This document shows positions 1-5,768 of a DNA stretch of 5,768 bases, in pieces; within the stretch, counting starts at the first letter, position 1, and each line of letters begins with the position of its first letter. Source of the stretch: Burkholderiaceae bacterium (lineage in GTDB: Bacteria; Pseudomonadota; Gammaproteobacteria; Burkholderiales; Burkholderiaceae); the NCBI GenBank assembly GCA_022701845.1, contig JAKONS010000065.1, positions 1 through 5,768 of the forward strand. The letters run 5' to 3'. The position numbers and the translations under genes were made by a program. The notes under the pieces were generated by a model. That model saw only the letters and a program-made list of their open reading frames with translations, was not told the DNA's origin and did not search any database.

Positions 1-2
1 CC

Positions 3-1031
3 GCCCGCTTCGACGAGGTGCTGATGCCCGGCCTGCCGATTCCGCGCTATCCCGATCTGCGCATGGGCCTGCCCTGCCGGCGGGCGCTGGTGCGGCTGTG
101 GTCGCGGCAGCGGCCGGACATCGTGCATATCGCCACCGAAGGCGCGCTCGGCTGGTCGGCCCTGCGCGCCGCGCTGCAGCTGGGGCTGCCGGTGTGTTCG
201 GATTTCCGCACTAACTTCCACGCCTACAGCAGCCACTACGGCCTGGGCTGGCTGCGCCGGCCGATCATGGGCTACCTGCGTAATTTCCATAACCGCGGCG
301 CCTGCACCATGGTGCCGACCGACGCGCTGCGGCAGGCGCTGCTGGCCGACGGTTTCCGCGACCTGGCGGTGGTGGGGCGCGGTGTCGACATCCGCCTGTT
401 CCACCCGACCCGGCGCAGTGCCGCCTTGCGCGCGCACTGGGGCCTGGCGCCCGACGATCTGCTGGTGGCGTCGGTGGGCCGCCTGGCGCAGGAGAAGAAC
501 CTGGGCACGCTGCTCGACGCCTTCGAGGCGATCCGGCGCGACCACCCGCGCGCGCGGCTGCTGGTGGTGGGCGACGGTCCGCAACGCGCCGAGCTGCAGG
601 CCCGCTGCCCGGCCGCGCTGTTCGTCGGCCAGCAGCGCGGCGATGCTCTGGCGGTGCACTACGCCTCGGCCGACCTGTTCCTGTTTCCCAGCCTGACCGA
701 GACCTTCGGCAACGTCACCACCGAGGCGATGGCCAGCGGGCTGCCGCTGGTGGCGTTCGACTATGCGGCGGCGGCGCAGCTGGTGCGCGACGGCGACAAC
801 GGCCTGCTGGCGATGCCGGGCGACATGGCCGCCTTCGTGCGGGCCGCGCGGGCCGCCGCGGCGGATCCGGCCCTGCGCCGGCGCATGGGCGCCGCGGCAC
901 GCGCCACCGCCGAGTCGCTCGACTGGGACGGCGTGGTGGTGCGCTTCGAGGAGGTGCTGTCGACCGTGCTGGAGTCCGCGGCCGCCGGTGCCGGCACGCG
1001 CCGGGCCGGCCTTCCGGAAACCGCGAACTGA
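3..1031 (+). CDS. GT4-family glycosyltransferase, 5' end outside the window
   Basis: This is a retaining GT-B glycosyltransferase that probably transfers a sugar from a nucleotide-sugar donor to a lipid or envelope acceptor on the cytoplasmic side of the membrane. The reading frame is open from the first complete codon (position 3, residue 1 here), so the GTG at 18 and the ATG at 24 are internal and the true start lies upstream. About 342 residues are visible; relatives have roughly 380-400, so some 40-60 N-terminal residues are missing. Visible landmarks are DIVHIATEGALG, then SDFRTNFHAY (residues 66-75), the donor-phosphate motif VGRLAQEKN with Arg160 and Lys165, and the GT4 signature E-x7-E with Glu233 and Glu241 inside TETFGNVTTEAMASG. 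The pattern resembles MgtA-type mannosyltransferases and SqdX-type sulfolipid synthases, which is family knowledge; donor and acceptor cannot be read from the sequence. It is not EarP, which belongs to a different glycosyltransferase family. The gene ends at TGA, convergent with the next gene. Confidence 0.93.
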   Translation, partial: ARFDEVLMPGLPIPRYPDLRMGLPCRRALVRLWSRQRPDIVHIATEGALGWSALRAALQLGLPVCSDFRTNFHAYSSHYGLGWLRRPIMGYLRNFHNRGACTMVPTDALRQALLADGFRDLAVVGRGVDIRLFHPTRRSAALRAHWGLAPDDLLVASVGRLAQEKNLGTLLDAFEAIRRDHPRARLLVVGDGPQRAELQARCPAALFVGQQRGDALAVHYASADLFLFPSLTETFGNVTTEAMASGLPLVAFDYAAAAQLVRDGDNGLLAMPGDMAAFVRAARAAAADPALRRRMGAAARATAESLDWDGVVVRFEEVLSTVLESAAAGAGTRRAGLPETAN

Positions 1032-1044
1032 CGGTTCACCGGGC

Positions 1045-1071
1045 GGTCCAGCGGTCAGGCGACCGGGGACC
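1045..1071. terminator. Hairpin between convergent stop codons, possible bidirectional terminator
   Basis: The 49 bp between the two convergent stop codons contain a nearly continuous inverted repeat. Outer arms GGTCC (1045-1049) and GGACC (1067-1071) and inner arms CGGTC (1052-1056) and GACCG (1061-1065) enclose the loop AGGC. This makes a 10-bp G+C-rich stem with a 2x1 internal loop. It begins 13 nt after the glycosyltransferase stop and 9 nt after the hydratase stop on the other strand, the right place to end both transcripts. There is no T-tract on either side, so it is not a classical intrinsic terminator. It could instead be a 3'-end stabilising hairpin or a Rho-assisted end. Confidence 0.5.
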
Positions 1072-1080
1072 GGACCCGCC

Positions 1081-1869
1081 TCAGACCAGCGTCAGCCGCG
1101 CCTCGCCGATGCCGTCGAAACGCGCGGTCACCTCGGCCCGGCCCTCCAGCCAGACCACGCCGCACCATGAGCCGGTGGTCAGCACGCTGCCCTCGGCCAG
1201 GCCGCCGTGCCGCGCCACCGCGTGGGAGAGCCACTGCGGCGCGAACCACAGCGGGTCGCCGGCCGGATAGGCGCCGGTGTAGCTGCCGATCGGCTGGCCG
1301 TCGATCTCCAGGTGCGCCACCTGCTGCGCCCAGTCGACCGGGCGCAGCGGCGTCCACTCGCCCACCACCAGGGCGCCGTTGGACTGGTTGTCGGCCGCGC
1401 GCAGATGCGCCGGCGCCGCGTTCTGGCCCTGCCAGCGGTAGTCGAGCAGTTCGATCGAGACGGCCATCGCGTCCAGGAAGGAAGCGGGGTCGTGCGCCGC
1501 GCGCGAGGCCAGATCGGGTGCGTCGACATCGCGGGCGAGCCGGAAGCAGACTTCGATCTCGATGCCGATGCGGTTGAAATCCTGGGTGCGGAACGGGCCG
1601 GGCGCCGGCCGCACCCAGGGGCGCGGCAGGTTCACGAAGGTGGCATCGCTGCCCGGGCCGGGGCCGCCGCCCTTCCACCAGGTGGGCTGGCCGGCTACGT
1701 GGCCCCAGTCCATTTCCTGCGCGACGCGTTCCTGGATGCGGTAGATGTCGTCGTTGGTGAGCGAGCTGTCGGCCCAGGGTGCGGGGTCGGCGGGAACCCC
1801 TTCCCGGCGGGCCGCCACGAGGGCGGCGGCGATTTTGGCGGTGACGTTGGAAGACAAATCAGATCCCAT
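1081..1869 (-). CDS. 2-keto-4-pentenoate hydratase / fumarylacetoacetate hydrolase superfamily protein
   Basis: The 262-residue product fits the 2-keto-4-pentenoate hydratase (MhpD-like) branch of the FAH superfamily: metal-dependent cytosolic enzymes that add water to 2-hydroxy-dienoates or cleave or decarboxylate related 2-oxo acids. Length matches the family (about 260). Likely metal ligands are Glu104 and Glu106 in IGIEIEVCFRL and Glu140 in SIELLD, spaced as in MhpD. Lys66 in WWKGGG may correspond to the conserved lysine of GxK(V/I)G. ADNQSNGALVVGEW (159-172), the Gly-Asp-Pro-Leu turn (204-207), TTGSW (231-235) and the C-terminal VTARFDGIGEARLTLV follow the family order. The frame stays open upstream across antisense efp; the ATG at 1869 was chosen because homology-like sequence and family length begin there, although no strong ribosome binding site precedes it. 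No other ring-cleavage or catabolic gene is present, so the substrate is unknown. I saw no convincing promoter on this strand. Confidence 0.85.
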   Translation of the reverse strand: MGSDLSSNVTAKIAAALVAARREGVPADPAPWADSSLTNDDIYRIQERVAQEMDWGHVAGQPTWWKGGGPGPGSDATFVNLPRPWVRPAPGPFRTQDFNRIGIEIEVCFRLARDVDAPDLASRAAHDPASFLDAMAVSIELLDYRWQGQNAAPAHLRAADNQSNGALVVGEWTPLRPVDWAQQVAHLEIDGQPIGSYTGAYPAGDPLWFAPQWLSHAVARHGGLAEGSVLTTGSWCGVVWLEGRAEVTARFDGIGEARLTLV

Positions 1870-1903
1870 GCGGAAGCGGCGAAACGAGCGCGAGTCTGCC
1901 CTA

Positions 1904-1932
1904 TTAACCCCGGTGCGGGAAGGAGCTAAAAT
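1904..1932 (+). promoter_or_regulatory. Predicted sigma70-type promoter of efp
   Basis: A -35-like TTAACC (1904-1909; four of six match TTGACA) and a -10 TAAAAT (1927-1932; five of six match TATAAT) are separated by exactly 17 bp. The -10 is one of very few A/T-rich patches in this GC-rich region. Transcription would start near 1939, giving an efp leader of about 130 nt. The promoter lies 35-63 bp upstream of the divergent hydratase start, so polymerase or regulator binding here could affect both genes. Confidence 0.65.
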
Positions 1933-2018
1933 CGCGGGCTTTCCCAAAAACTGCCGCCCGCTGTTGTTCGGACCGCAAGCCTGTTTCGCCCCGCCGAGCC
2001 AGGCCTGCCGGACCGCAA

Positions 2019-2054
2019 TGGTTCCCAGGGCCTGCCGCGCCCTGCGGCCAACCA
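2019..2054 (+). other. Predicted hairpin in the efp leader
   Basis: Just before the efp start codon the leader can fold as TGGTT (2019-2023) with AACCA (2050-2054), enclosing AGGGC (2027-2031) with GCCCT (2039-2043). The loop has 7 nt and the internal loop is asymmetric. A competing pairing, CCGC (2035-2038) with GCGG (2044-2047), is also possible. The base of the structure ends 13 nt before the efp ATG, and I see no strong Shine-Dalgarno sequence in the remaining unpaired stretch. Whether it controls translation is inference; at this GC content some pairing is expected by chance. Confidence 0.3.
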
Positions 2055-2067
2055 GCCAGACAACGTT

Positions 2068-2622
2068 ATGAAAATCGCTCAAGAAATCCGCGCCGGCAAC
2101 GTGATCATGCACGGCAAGGACCCGATGGTCGTCCTGAAGACCGAGTACAGCCGCGGCGGCCGCAACTCCGCCACGGTGCGCATGAAGTTGAAGAGCCTGA
2201 TCGCCAACTTCAACACCGAAGTGGTGCTCAAGGCCGACGACAAGGTCGACCAGATCGTGCTCGACAAGAAGGAGTGCACCTATTCCTACTTCGCCGACCC
2301 GATGTATGTCTGCATGGACACCGAGTACAACCAGTACGAAGTCGAAGCCGAGAACATGGGCGACGCACTGAACTACCTCGAAGACGGCATGGCCGTCGAA
2401 GTGGTGTTCTACGACGGCAAGGCCATCTCGGTCGAGCTGCCCACCAGCGTCGAGCGCGAGATCACCTGGACCGAACCCGCTGTCAAGGGCGATACCTCCG
2501 GCAAGGTGTTGAAGCCCGCCAAGATCGCCACCGGCTTCGAGATCCCGGTGCCGCTGTTCGTGGCGCAAGGCGACAAGATCGAAATCGACACCCGCACCGG
2601 CGAATACCGCAAGCGCGTCTAA
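2068..2622 (+). CDS. efp: Translation elongation factor P, Arg32 (EarP-rhamnosylated) type
   Basis: EF-P binds between the P and E sites of stalled ribosomes and promotes peptide-bond formation at consecutive prolines. The 184-residue product is full length: an N-terminal KOW-like domain (about 1-64), a middle OB domain (about 65-127) and a C-terminal OB domain (about 128-184) ending in [17 protein letters not shown], the family signature. The tip of the domain I loop reads YSRGGRNSA, with Arg at position 32. This is where Lys34-type proteins carry beta-lysine; in the Arg32 class, known from Pseudomonas and Neisseria, EarP adds rhamnose from dTDP-rhamnose. The protein therefore probably depends on EarP, but no earP gene is visible here. 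The ATG at 2068 gives the conserved [11 protein letters not shown] start; the preceding Shine-Dalgarno match is poor. It appears monocistronic, with its own promoter and terminator. Confidence 0.98.
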   Translation: MKIAQEIRAGNVIMHGKDPMVVLKTEYSRGGRNSATVRMKLKSLIANFNTEVVLKADDKVDQIVLDKKECTYSYFADPMYVCMDTEYNQYEVEAENMGDALNYLEDGMAVEVVFYDGKAISVELPTSVEREITWTEPAVKGDTSGKVLKPAKIATGFEIPVPLFVAQGDKIEIDTRTGEYRKRV

Positions 2623-2646
2623 GCCGCCTTCGGCACCGCCCCAAAG

Positions 2647-2681
2647 AAAAAGCGCCTGACGGCAACGTCAGGCGCTTTTTT
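2647..2681. terminator. Bidirectional intrinsic terminator between efp and the DUF349 gene
   Basis: A perfect 11-bp stem, AGCGCCTGACG (2651-2661) with CGTCAGGCGCT (2666-2676), closes the tetraloop GCAA (2662-2665), a GNRA loop when read as + strand RNA. AAAA (2647-2650) and TTTT (2677-2680) extend it to 15 bp. The T-run 2676-2681 terminates efp transcripts, beginning 24 nt after its stop. On the other strand the A-rich 2643-2650 becomes a T-rich tail, so the same element can end the convergent DUF349 transcript, whose stop is 48 nt away. Confidence 0.95.
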
Positions 2682-2729
2682 CATGGGCGCGGTGGCTACG
2701 GGCGCGGTGCCCGCACCCACCCGGCCGCG

Positions 2730-5450
2730 TCAGGGACGCAGCAGCGCCTTCAGCGCGTTCTGCAGACGGCGCGCCGCGGCGGCGTCGCTGGCCCCGGCCA
2801 GCACCTTGGCCGCGTCCTGGCCCCAGGTCTGGTTCGGCGGTGCATCGTTGCGGCGGGTGAGCAGCTGCAGTTGCAGGGTGCGGCGGGCATCGAGGTGTTC
2901 GGCCGGGGTCGGCACTTCGGCGGCCATCTCCAGGCGCAGCAGCGCTTCGTTGGGCACCGCGGCCGGCGCGGCGCCGACCGCCTGCACCCAGGCGCCGCGC
3001 ACCGCCGGGCTGATGCGGTTGCCGAAGGCCTGCGCACCCGGGATCTGCGCCGGATCGCGCTGCTCCCAGGCCGACAGCAGCTGCGTCAGCGCTTCGCCAT
3101 GCGCCTGGGCCGACAGCTTGCGCAGTGCGGCCTGGGCGTTTTCGATGGCGTCGCGTTGCGCGCGGAAGGCGGCGTCGCCCAGGCGCGGACCGCGGTCTTC
3201 GCGCGGCGCATCGCCGAAGCGGCCGGGACGGTCGCCGCGGTTGCCGCGGTCGTCGGGGCGTCCGCCCGGACGGCCGCCGTCGCGGCTGCCGAACTTGCCG
3301 CCACGCGCGGCACCGGCCGGCTCGGCACGCGGGCCGCCCGGACGGTCGTCGGCGCGGCGCACCGCCACCACCGGCTTCGGTGCCGGCTTGGGCGCAGCGG
3401 CCGGAGCCGGCGCGGCCGCGGCCTCGCCGCCGTCGGTCGCTTCGGCGGGCTCGCCACCGTCTGCCGGTGCAGCGGCCTCGCCCTCGGCCGGCGCGGCAGC
3501 CGCTTGTGCGGGCGCGGCGGGTGCTGCCGCGGCCGGCTGGGCCGCGGCCGCTGCCTGCTGGCCGCGGATGGCGGCTTCCAGCGCCGACATGGCGGCACGG
3601 ATCTGCTGCACATCGCCGCTGTCGTTGGCAGCGCGCAGGGCGTCGGACGCCTGCAGCACGATGCGGTCGTGTTCGCTGATGGCGCCCTGCGCGCGGTCGC
3701 GCTCGGCACCCTTGCGCTGGAAGGCCTCGTCGAGCGGCTTGCGGAAGGCGTCCCACAGCTTCTGCTCGTGGCGGCGGTCCAGCGGCACCGCCTGCGCCTC
3801 GGCCTGCCAGCGCTGCTGCAGGGCGCGCACCGCGTCCACCCGCAGGGTCGGCGCAGCCGACAGGGCGACGGCTTCCTCGATCAGGGCCTGGCGGCGTTCG
3901 TTGCTCTCGCGCTGGGCGGTTTCCAGCGGCGCGGCCGCAGTGGCGAAGGCCTGCTTCCACTGCGGCATGATTTCGTTGAAGGCCTTCTCGCTGAGATGGC
4001 CGGCGTCGCGCCAGCGGTCGGCGAACTGGTGCAGCCCGCGCTGCAGCGACTTCCAGTCGGTGCCGGCGGCCTGCTCGGCGCCCCAGGCCTTGAGTTCCTC
4101 GATCAGCGCCAGGCGCTGTGCACGGTGTTCGGCGGCGTCGGCCTTGACCTTGTCGAGCCAGGCCTCGACCACCTTGTGGGCCTCGTTGCAGGCGTGGTCG
4201 AAACGTTTCCACAGGCCGTGGTTGGCCGGGCCGGTCTGGTCGGTCTGCTTCCACTGCTCGCGCAGGCTGCGTAAGGTTTCCTGCATCTTGCGGCCGCCGA
4301 GCGCCTGGCCTTCGGGGCGGTTGATCAGGCCCTCGGCCTTGGCCACCAGTTCCTCGCGCAACTGGTCGTGGCGCCAGCGCGACCAGCCTTCGAGCTCGCC
4401 GGCGGCCGTCAGCGCGGCATGCACCTGGGCTTCGACCGCGTCGCTGACATGGCGGCCGTGCTCCTTCAGCACCGCGCGCAAGGCGGCGGCGGCACCGACG
4501 CTGGCCTTGCCGTGGCCTTCGGCGGTTTCCTTCTCGAGCCGGGCGAGCGCTTCGCGCACCGCGCCTTCGGCCTTCTCGCGCACCGCCGGATCGGCAGCGG
4601 CGCGGGGCGGGCGGGCCGCCGGCGCAGACGCGGCTTCGGCCGGGGTGGCGACCTTTTCGGAGACGGGCGCGCCGCCGCGGGCGACGGTGATCTCGTCGGC
4701 CCACACCGGCACGCTCGGCAGCGGCGCAGCGGCGTCTTCGGCGGCGGCGGTGGTCTGCGCGAGCGCGGCCTGGAAGGCCTCCCACACCACCAGCAGCTGC
4801 GCCTTGGAGCTGTCGAGCAGCGGCGGGAAGCGCGCCTCGACACTGGCCCAGCTGGCGTCGTTGACCAGGCCTTCGGCCTGTTCCTGCCAGTGCGCCACGT
4901 CGGCGCGCAGGGTTTCCAGCGCGGTGGCGGCATCGCGCCAGGGCTTGGTCGACAGCACGTCGATGCGCTGCGACAGCAGCACCGCCGCCTCGCGCTGCAC
5001 CTGCACCCGGTGCTGCAGGTCTTCGATGGTGCGGATGCGCTCGGCGACCTGCGCCTTCAGCGCGGCCAGCGGCTCGCGGCTGAGCGGCGCGCCGGCCTTG
5101 GCCGCGTCGCGCTGCCAGGCCATGGCGTCGGCGATGTTGAGCTTGGGCGCCGACAGCAGCGCCTGGGCCTTCTCGGCCCATTCGGCGGCGATGGCTTCCT
5201 GGCCCTTGGCGCGCTTGAGCTCGTCGAGGCGCTCGCGCAGGGCGCGGGCGGCGCCCTTGTCGCGCACGCTGAGTTCCTTGAAGACTTCCTGGATTTGCTC
5301 GGCCGCGGGATTGCCGGCCAGCCATTCGCGCACGCGGGCGGCGCGCTCGCCGGACGTGGGCGCGGAAAACGCCCCGCCGGTCAGCGCGTCGAGAGGATGC
5401 GCCTCGGTGTTCTTGGCCTGGGCCTGGTTGGCGTCGGATGCGTCGGACAT
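2730..5450 (-). CDS. Large DUF349-repeat protein with Ala/Pro and Arg/Gly-rich linker
   Basis: This 906-residue protein has no signal peptide or membrane segment and is probably cytosolic; its function is not established. The N-terminal 240 residues are charged, mostly helical sequence. An Ala/Pro linker follows (about 235-290). The central part carries three DUF349-like helical repeats marked by spaced Trp and Phe: about 396-436 (LREQWK, LWKRFDHAC), 469-505 (FADRWRD, PQWKQAF) and 541-580 (LQQRWQ, KLWDAFRKPLDEAF). Residues 633-693 are almost only Ala, Pro, Gly and Glu. Residues 699-757 are rich in Arg, Gly and Asp with RGG-like groups (ARGGKFG, RDGGRPGG, RGDRPGRFGD). A helical C-terminal domain (about 760-906) ends the protein. 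The ATG at 5450 (MSDASDAN) was preferred over an in-frame upstream ATG at 5624 because the added residues are Pro/Arg-rich, non-conserved-looking and would fill the intergenic region. No strong ribosome binding site is seen. The disordered basic linker suggests RNA or ribosome contact, which is inference only. Confidence 0.92.
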   Translation of the reverse strand: MSDASDANQAQAKNTEAHPLDALTGGAFSAPTSGERAARVREWLAGNPAAEQIQEVFKELSVRDKGAARALRERLDELKRAKGQEAIAAEWAEKAQALLSAPKLNIADAMAWQRDAAKAGAPLSREPLAALKAQVAERIRTIEDLQHRVQVQREAAVLLSQRIDVLSTKPWRDAATALETLRADVAHWQEQAEGLVNDASWASVEARFPPLLDSSKAQLLVVWEAFQAALAQTTAAAEDAAAPLPSVPVWADEITVARGGAPVSEKVATPAEAASAPAARPPRAAADPAVREKAEGAVREALARLEKETAEGHGKASVGAAAALRAVLKEHGRHVSDAVEAQVHAALTAAGELEGWSRWRHDQLREELVAKAEGLINRPEGQALGGRKMQETLRSLREQWKQTDQTGPANHGLWKRFDHACNEAHKVVEAWLDKVKADAAEHRAQRLALIEELKAWGAEQAAGTDWKSLQRGLHQFADRWRDAGHLSEKAFNEIMPQWKQAFATAAAPLETAQRESNERRQALIEEAVALSAAPTLRVDAVRALQQRWQAEAQAVPLDRRHEQKLWDAFRKPLDEAFQRKGAERDRAQGAISEHDRIVLQASDALRAANDSGDVQQIRAAMSALEAAIRGQQAAAAAQPAAAAPAAPAQAAAAPAEGEAAAPADGGEPAEATDGGEAAAAPAPAAAPKPAPKPVVAVRRADDRPGGPRAEPAGAARGGKFGSRDGGRPGGRPDDRGNRGDRPGRFGDAPREDRGPRLGDAAFRAQRDAIENAQAALRKLSAQAHGEALTQLLSAWEQRDPAQIPGAQAFGNRISPAVRGAWVQAVGAAPAAVPNEALLRLEMAAEVPTPAEHLDARRTLQLQLLTRRNDAPPNQTWGQDAAKVLAGASDAAAARRLQNALKALLRP

Positions 5451-5583
5451 GGTGGATCGCTCGGGGGGAAATAAGCAGGGAGAAAGCAGCGAAAACCGGG
5501 CCGGACCCTGCGGATGGCAGGGCAGCGGCGGCGTCTCGCGCGGTTCGCAACCGGCACCGGGGCCGATTGCGCGTAACCGTCTA

Positions 5584-5636
5584 TTTTCGCCGGTTTTCGC
5601 CGGCCCCGGGATACCCGGGTGCAACAGGGTGCACCC
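5584..5636. repeat. Cluster of short direct and inverted repeats upstream of the DUF349 gene
   Basis: Four short elements lie side by side. TTTTCGCCGG occurs twice in tandem (5584-5593 and 5594-5603). CCCGGG-ATA-CCCGGG (5605-5619) can form a 6-bp hairpin. GGGTGCA occurs twice with a 10-bp period (5617-5623 and 5627-5633), and the second copy is part of the perfect palindrome GGGTGCACCC (5627-5636). The cluster lies 134-186 bp before the DUF349 start on the minus strand, in the only sizeable non-coding space on this side. Possible roles are an operator or the 3' end of the upstream gene. I could not find a good -10/-35 pair here on the minus strand. Confidence 0.55.
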
Positions 5637-5644
5637 ATCTTCCG

Positions 5645-5659
5645 AAACCGGGCCGGTTT
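5645..5659. repeat. Palindrome AAACCGG-G-CCGGTTT after the upstream gene
   Basis: Seven-base arms with a one-base centre form an almost perfect palindrome 17 bp past the stop codon of the minus-strand gene at the right edge. As RNA it would make a short stem with a GGGCC-type loop. No T-run follows, so it is a poor intrinsic terminator but a reasonable protein-binding site. Its left part, AAACCGGGCCGG, recurs exactly at 5493-5504 in the same intergenic region. Confidence 0.5.
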
Positions 5660-5675
5660 GGCGGCGAAACGGCCG

Positions 5676-5768
5676 TCAGTTGGCGGTGATGCGCAGCTGC
5701 GCCGCCGGCGTCCAGCCGGGCGCGGCGCCGTCTTCCATGCGCACCGCGCCCAGGAAGATGCGCGCCGC
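5676..5768 (-). CDS. C-terminal end of an unrecognised protein
   Basis: On the minus strand the frame is open from the window edge to a TGA at 5678-5676, giving 30 codons. Residues begin AARIFLGAVRMEDG and end AAQLRITAN. Twenty-nine of the 30 sense codons end in G or C, the same bias as the certain genes in this window, which supports real coding sequence. Too little is present to name a family. The gene points the same way as the DUF349 gene, 225 bp downstream, but that gap with its repeats argues for separate transcription. Confidence 0.6.
   Translation of the reverse strand, partial: AARIFLGAVRMEDGAAPGWTPAAQLRITAN

Noticed and set aside
1207..1929. A 240-codon plus-strand open frame opposite the hydratase gene
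   Set aside because: The minus-strand frame has the family motifs; this one runs into the efp promoter and shows no domain.
1902..1930. Possible minus-strand promoter for the hydratase overlapping the efp promoter
   Set aside because: The best hexamers (TTTAGC and TTAATA or TAATAG) match the consensus at only two to three positions in the -10, too weak to call.
1745..2071. A 108-codon plus-strand frame ending over the efp start
   Set aside because: Most of it lies before the predicted start of transcription and overlaps the hydratase gene antisense. Only its last 17 codons lie in the leader, reported as a tentative finding.
1870..2568. N-terminal extension of the hydratase frame to an ATG at 2568
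   Set aside because: It would run antisense through most of efp and its leader and add 233 residues with no family similarity. The ATG at 1869 gives the normal family length.
2685..2709. Direct repeat GGGCGCGGTG (2685-2694 and 2700-2709) between the terminator and the DUF349 stop
   Set aside because: It is a short G/C-only repeat in a GC-rich spacer with no clear role; likely chance.
2274..4274. A 666-codon open frame on the plus strand, antisense to the DUF349 gene and starting inside efp
   Set aside because: It begins within efp and runs through its terminator. The product is low-complexity Arg/Gly/Ala/Leu sequence explained by codon bias of the opposite strand.
4368..5474. A 368-codon open frame on the plus strand opposite the N-terminal half of the DUF349 protein
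   Set aside because: It is a GC-rich antisense shadow with no recognisable motif and no promoter or ribosome site seen.
2668..5550. A 960-codon open frame on the minus strand overlapping the DUF349 gene in another frame
   Set aside because: The translation is dominated by Arg, Gly, Ala and Pro with no domain-like pattern, as expected when a GC-rich gene is read out of frame. The overlapping frame with DUF349 repeats is the real one.

Overview
The window is very GC-rich (around 70% by eye) and gene-dense. It looks like chromosomal DNA of a betaproteobacterium, probably of the Azoarcus/Thauera (Rhodocyclales) type. That placement rests on codon use dominated by G or C in third positions, an elongation factor P (EF-P) with arginine at position 32, and a long Ala-rich DUF349 protein. 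No search was run, so the genus is a guess.

Layout, left to right. (1) Positions 3-1031 (+) hold the body and C-terminus of a GT-B glycosyltransferase of family GT4; its N-terminus lies before the window. (2) A 49-bp convergent gap contains a strong two-part hairpin. (3) Positions 1081-1869 (-) encode a 262-residue enzyme of the 2-keto-4-pentenoate hydratase / fumarylacetoacetate hydrolase superfamily. (4) A 198-bp divergent region carries a good sigma70-type promoter and a roughly 130-nt leader for efp. (5) Positions 2068-2622 (+) are efp, encoding translation elongation factor P with Arg32, the residue rhamnosylated by EarP. (6) A textbook bidirectional terminator (2647-2681) separates efp from the next convergent gene. 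(7) Positions 2730-5450 (-) encode a 906-residue DUF349 protein with an Ala/Pro-rich and Arg/Gly-rich linker near its C-terminus. (8) A 225-bp intergenic region is unusually rich in short direct and inverted repeats. (9) Positions 5676-5768 (-) are the last 30 codons of an unrecognised gene.

Neighbouring genes alternate in direction (+, -, +, -, -), so the first four complete or partial genes are single transcription units rather than an operon. Only the last two could be co-transcribed, and 225 bp separate them. The gene functions (envelope glycosylation, small-molecule catabolism, translation, unknown) do not point to a shared pathway. I see no mobile element, CRISPR array, tRNA, rRNA or defence system, and no convincing new multi-gene system. 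The points most worth a second look are the separation of an Arg32-type efp from any earP gene, the structured efp leader with a possible coupled small ORF, the RGG-like linker of the DUF349 protein, and the repeat-rich region upstream of it.
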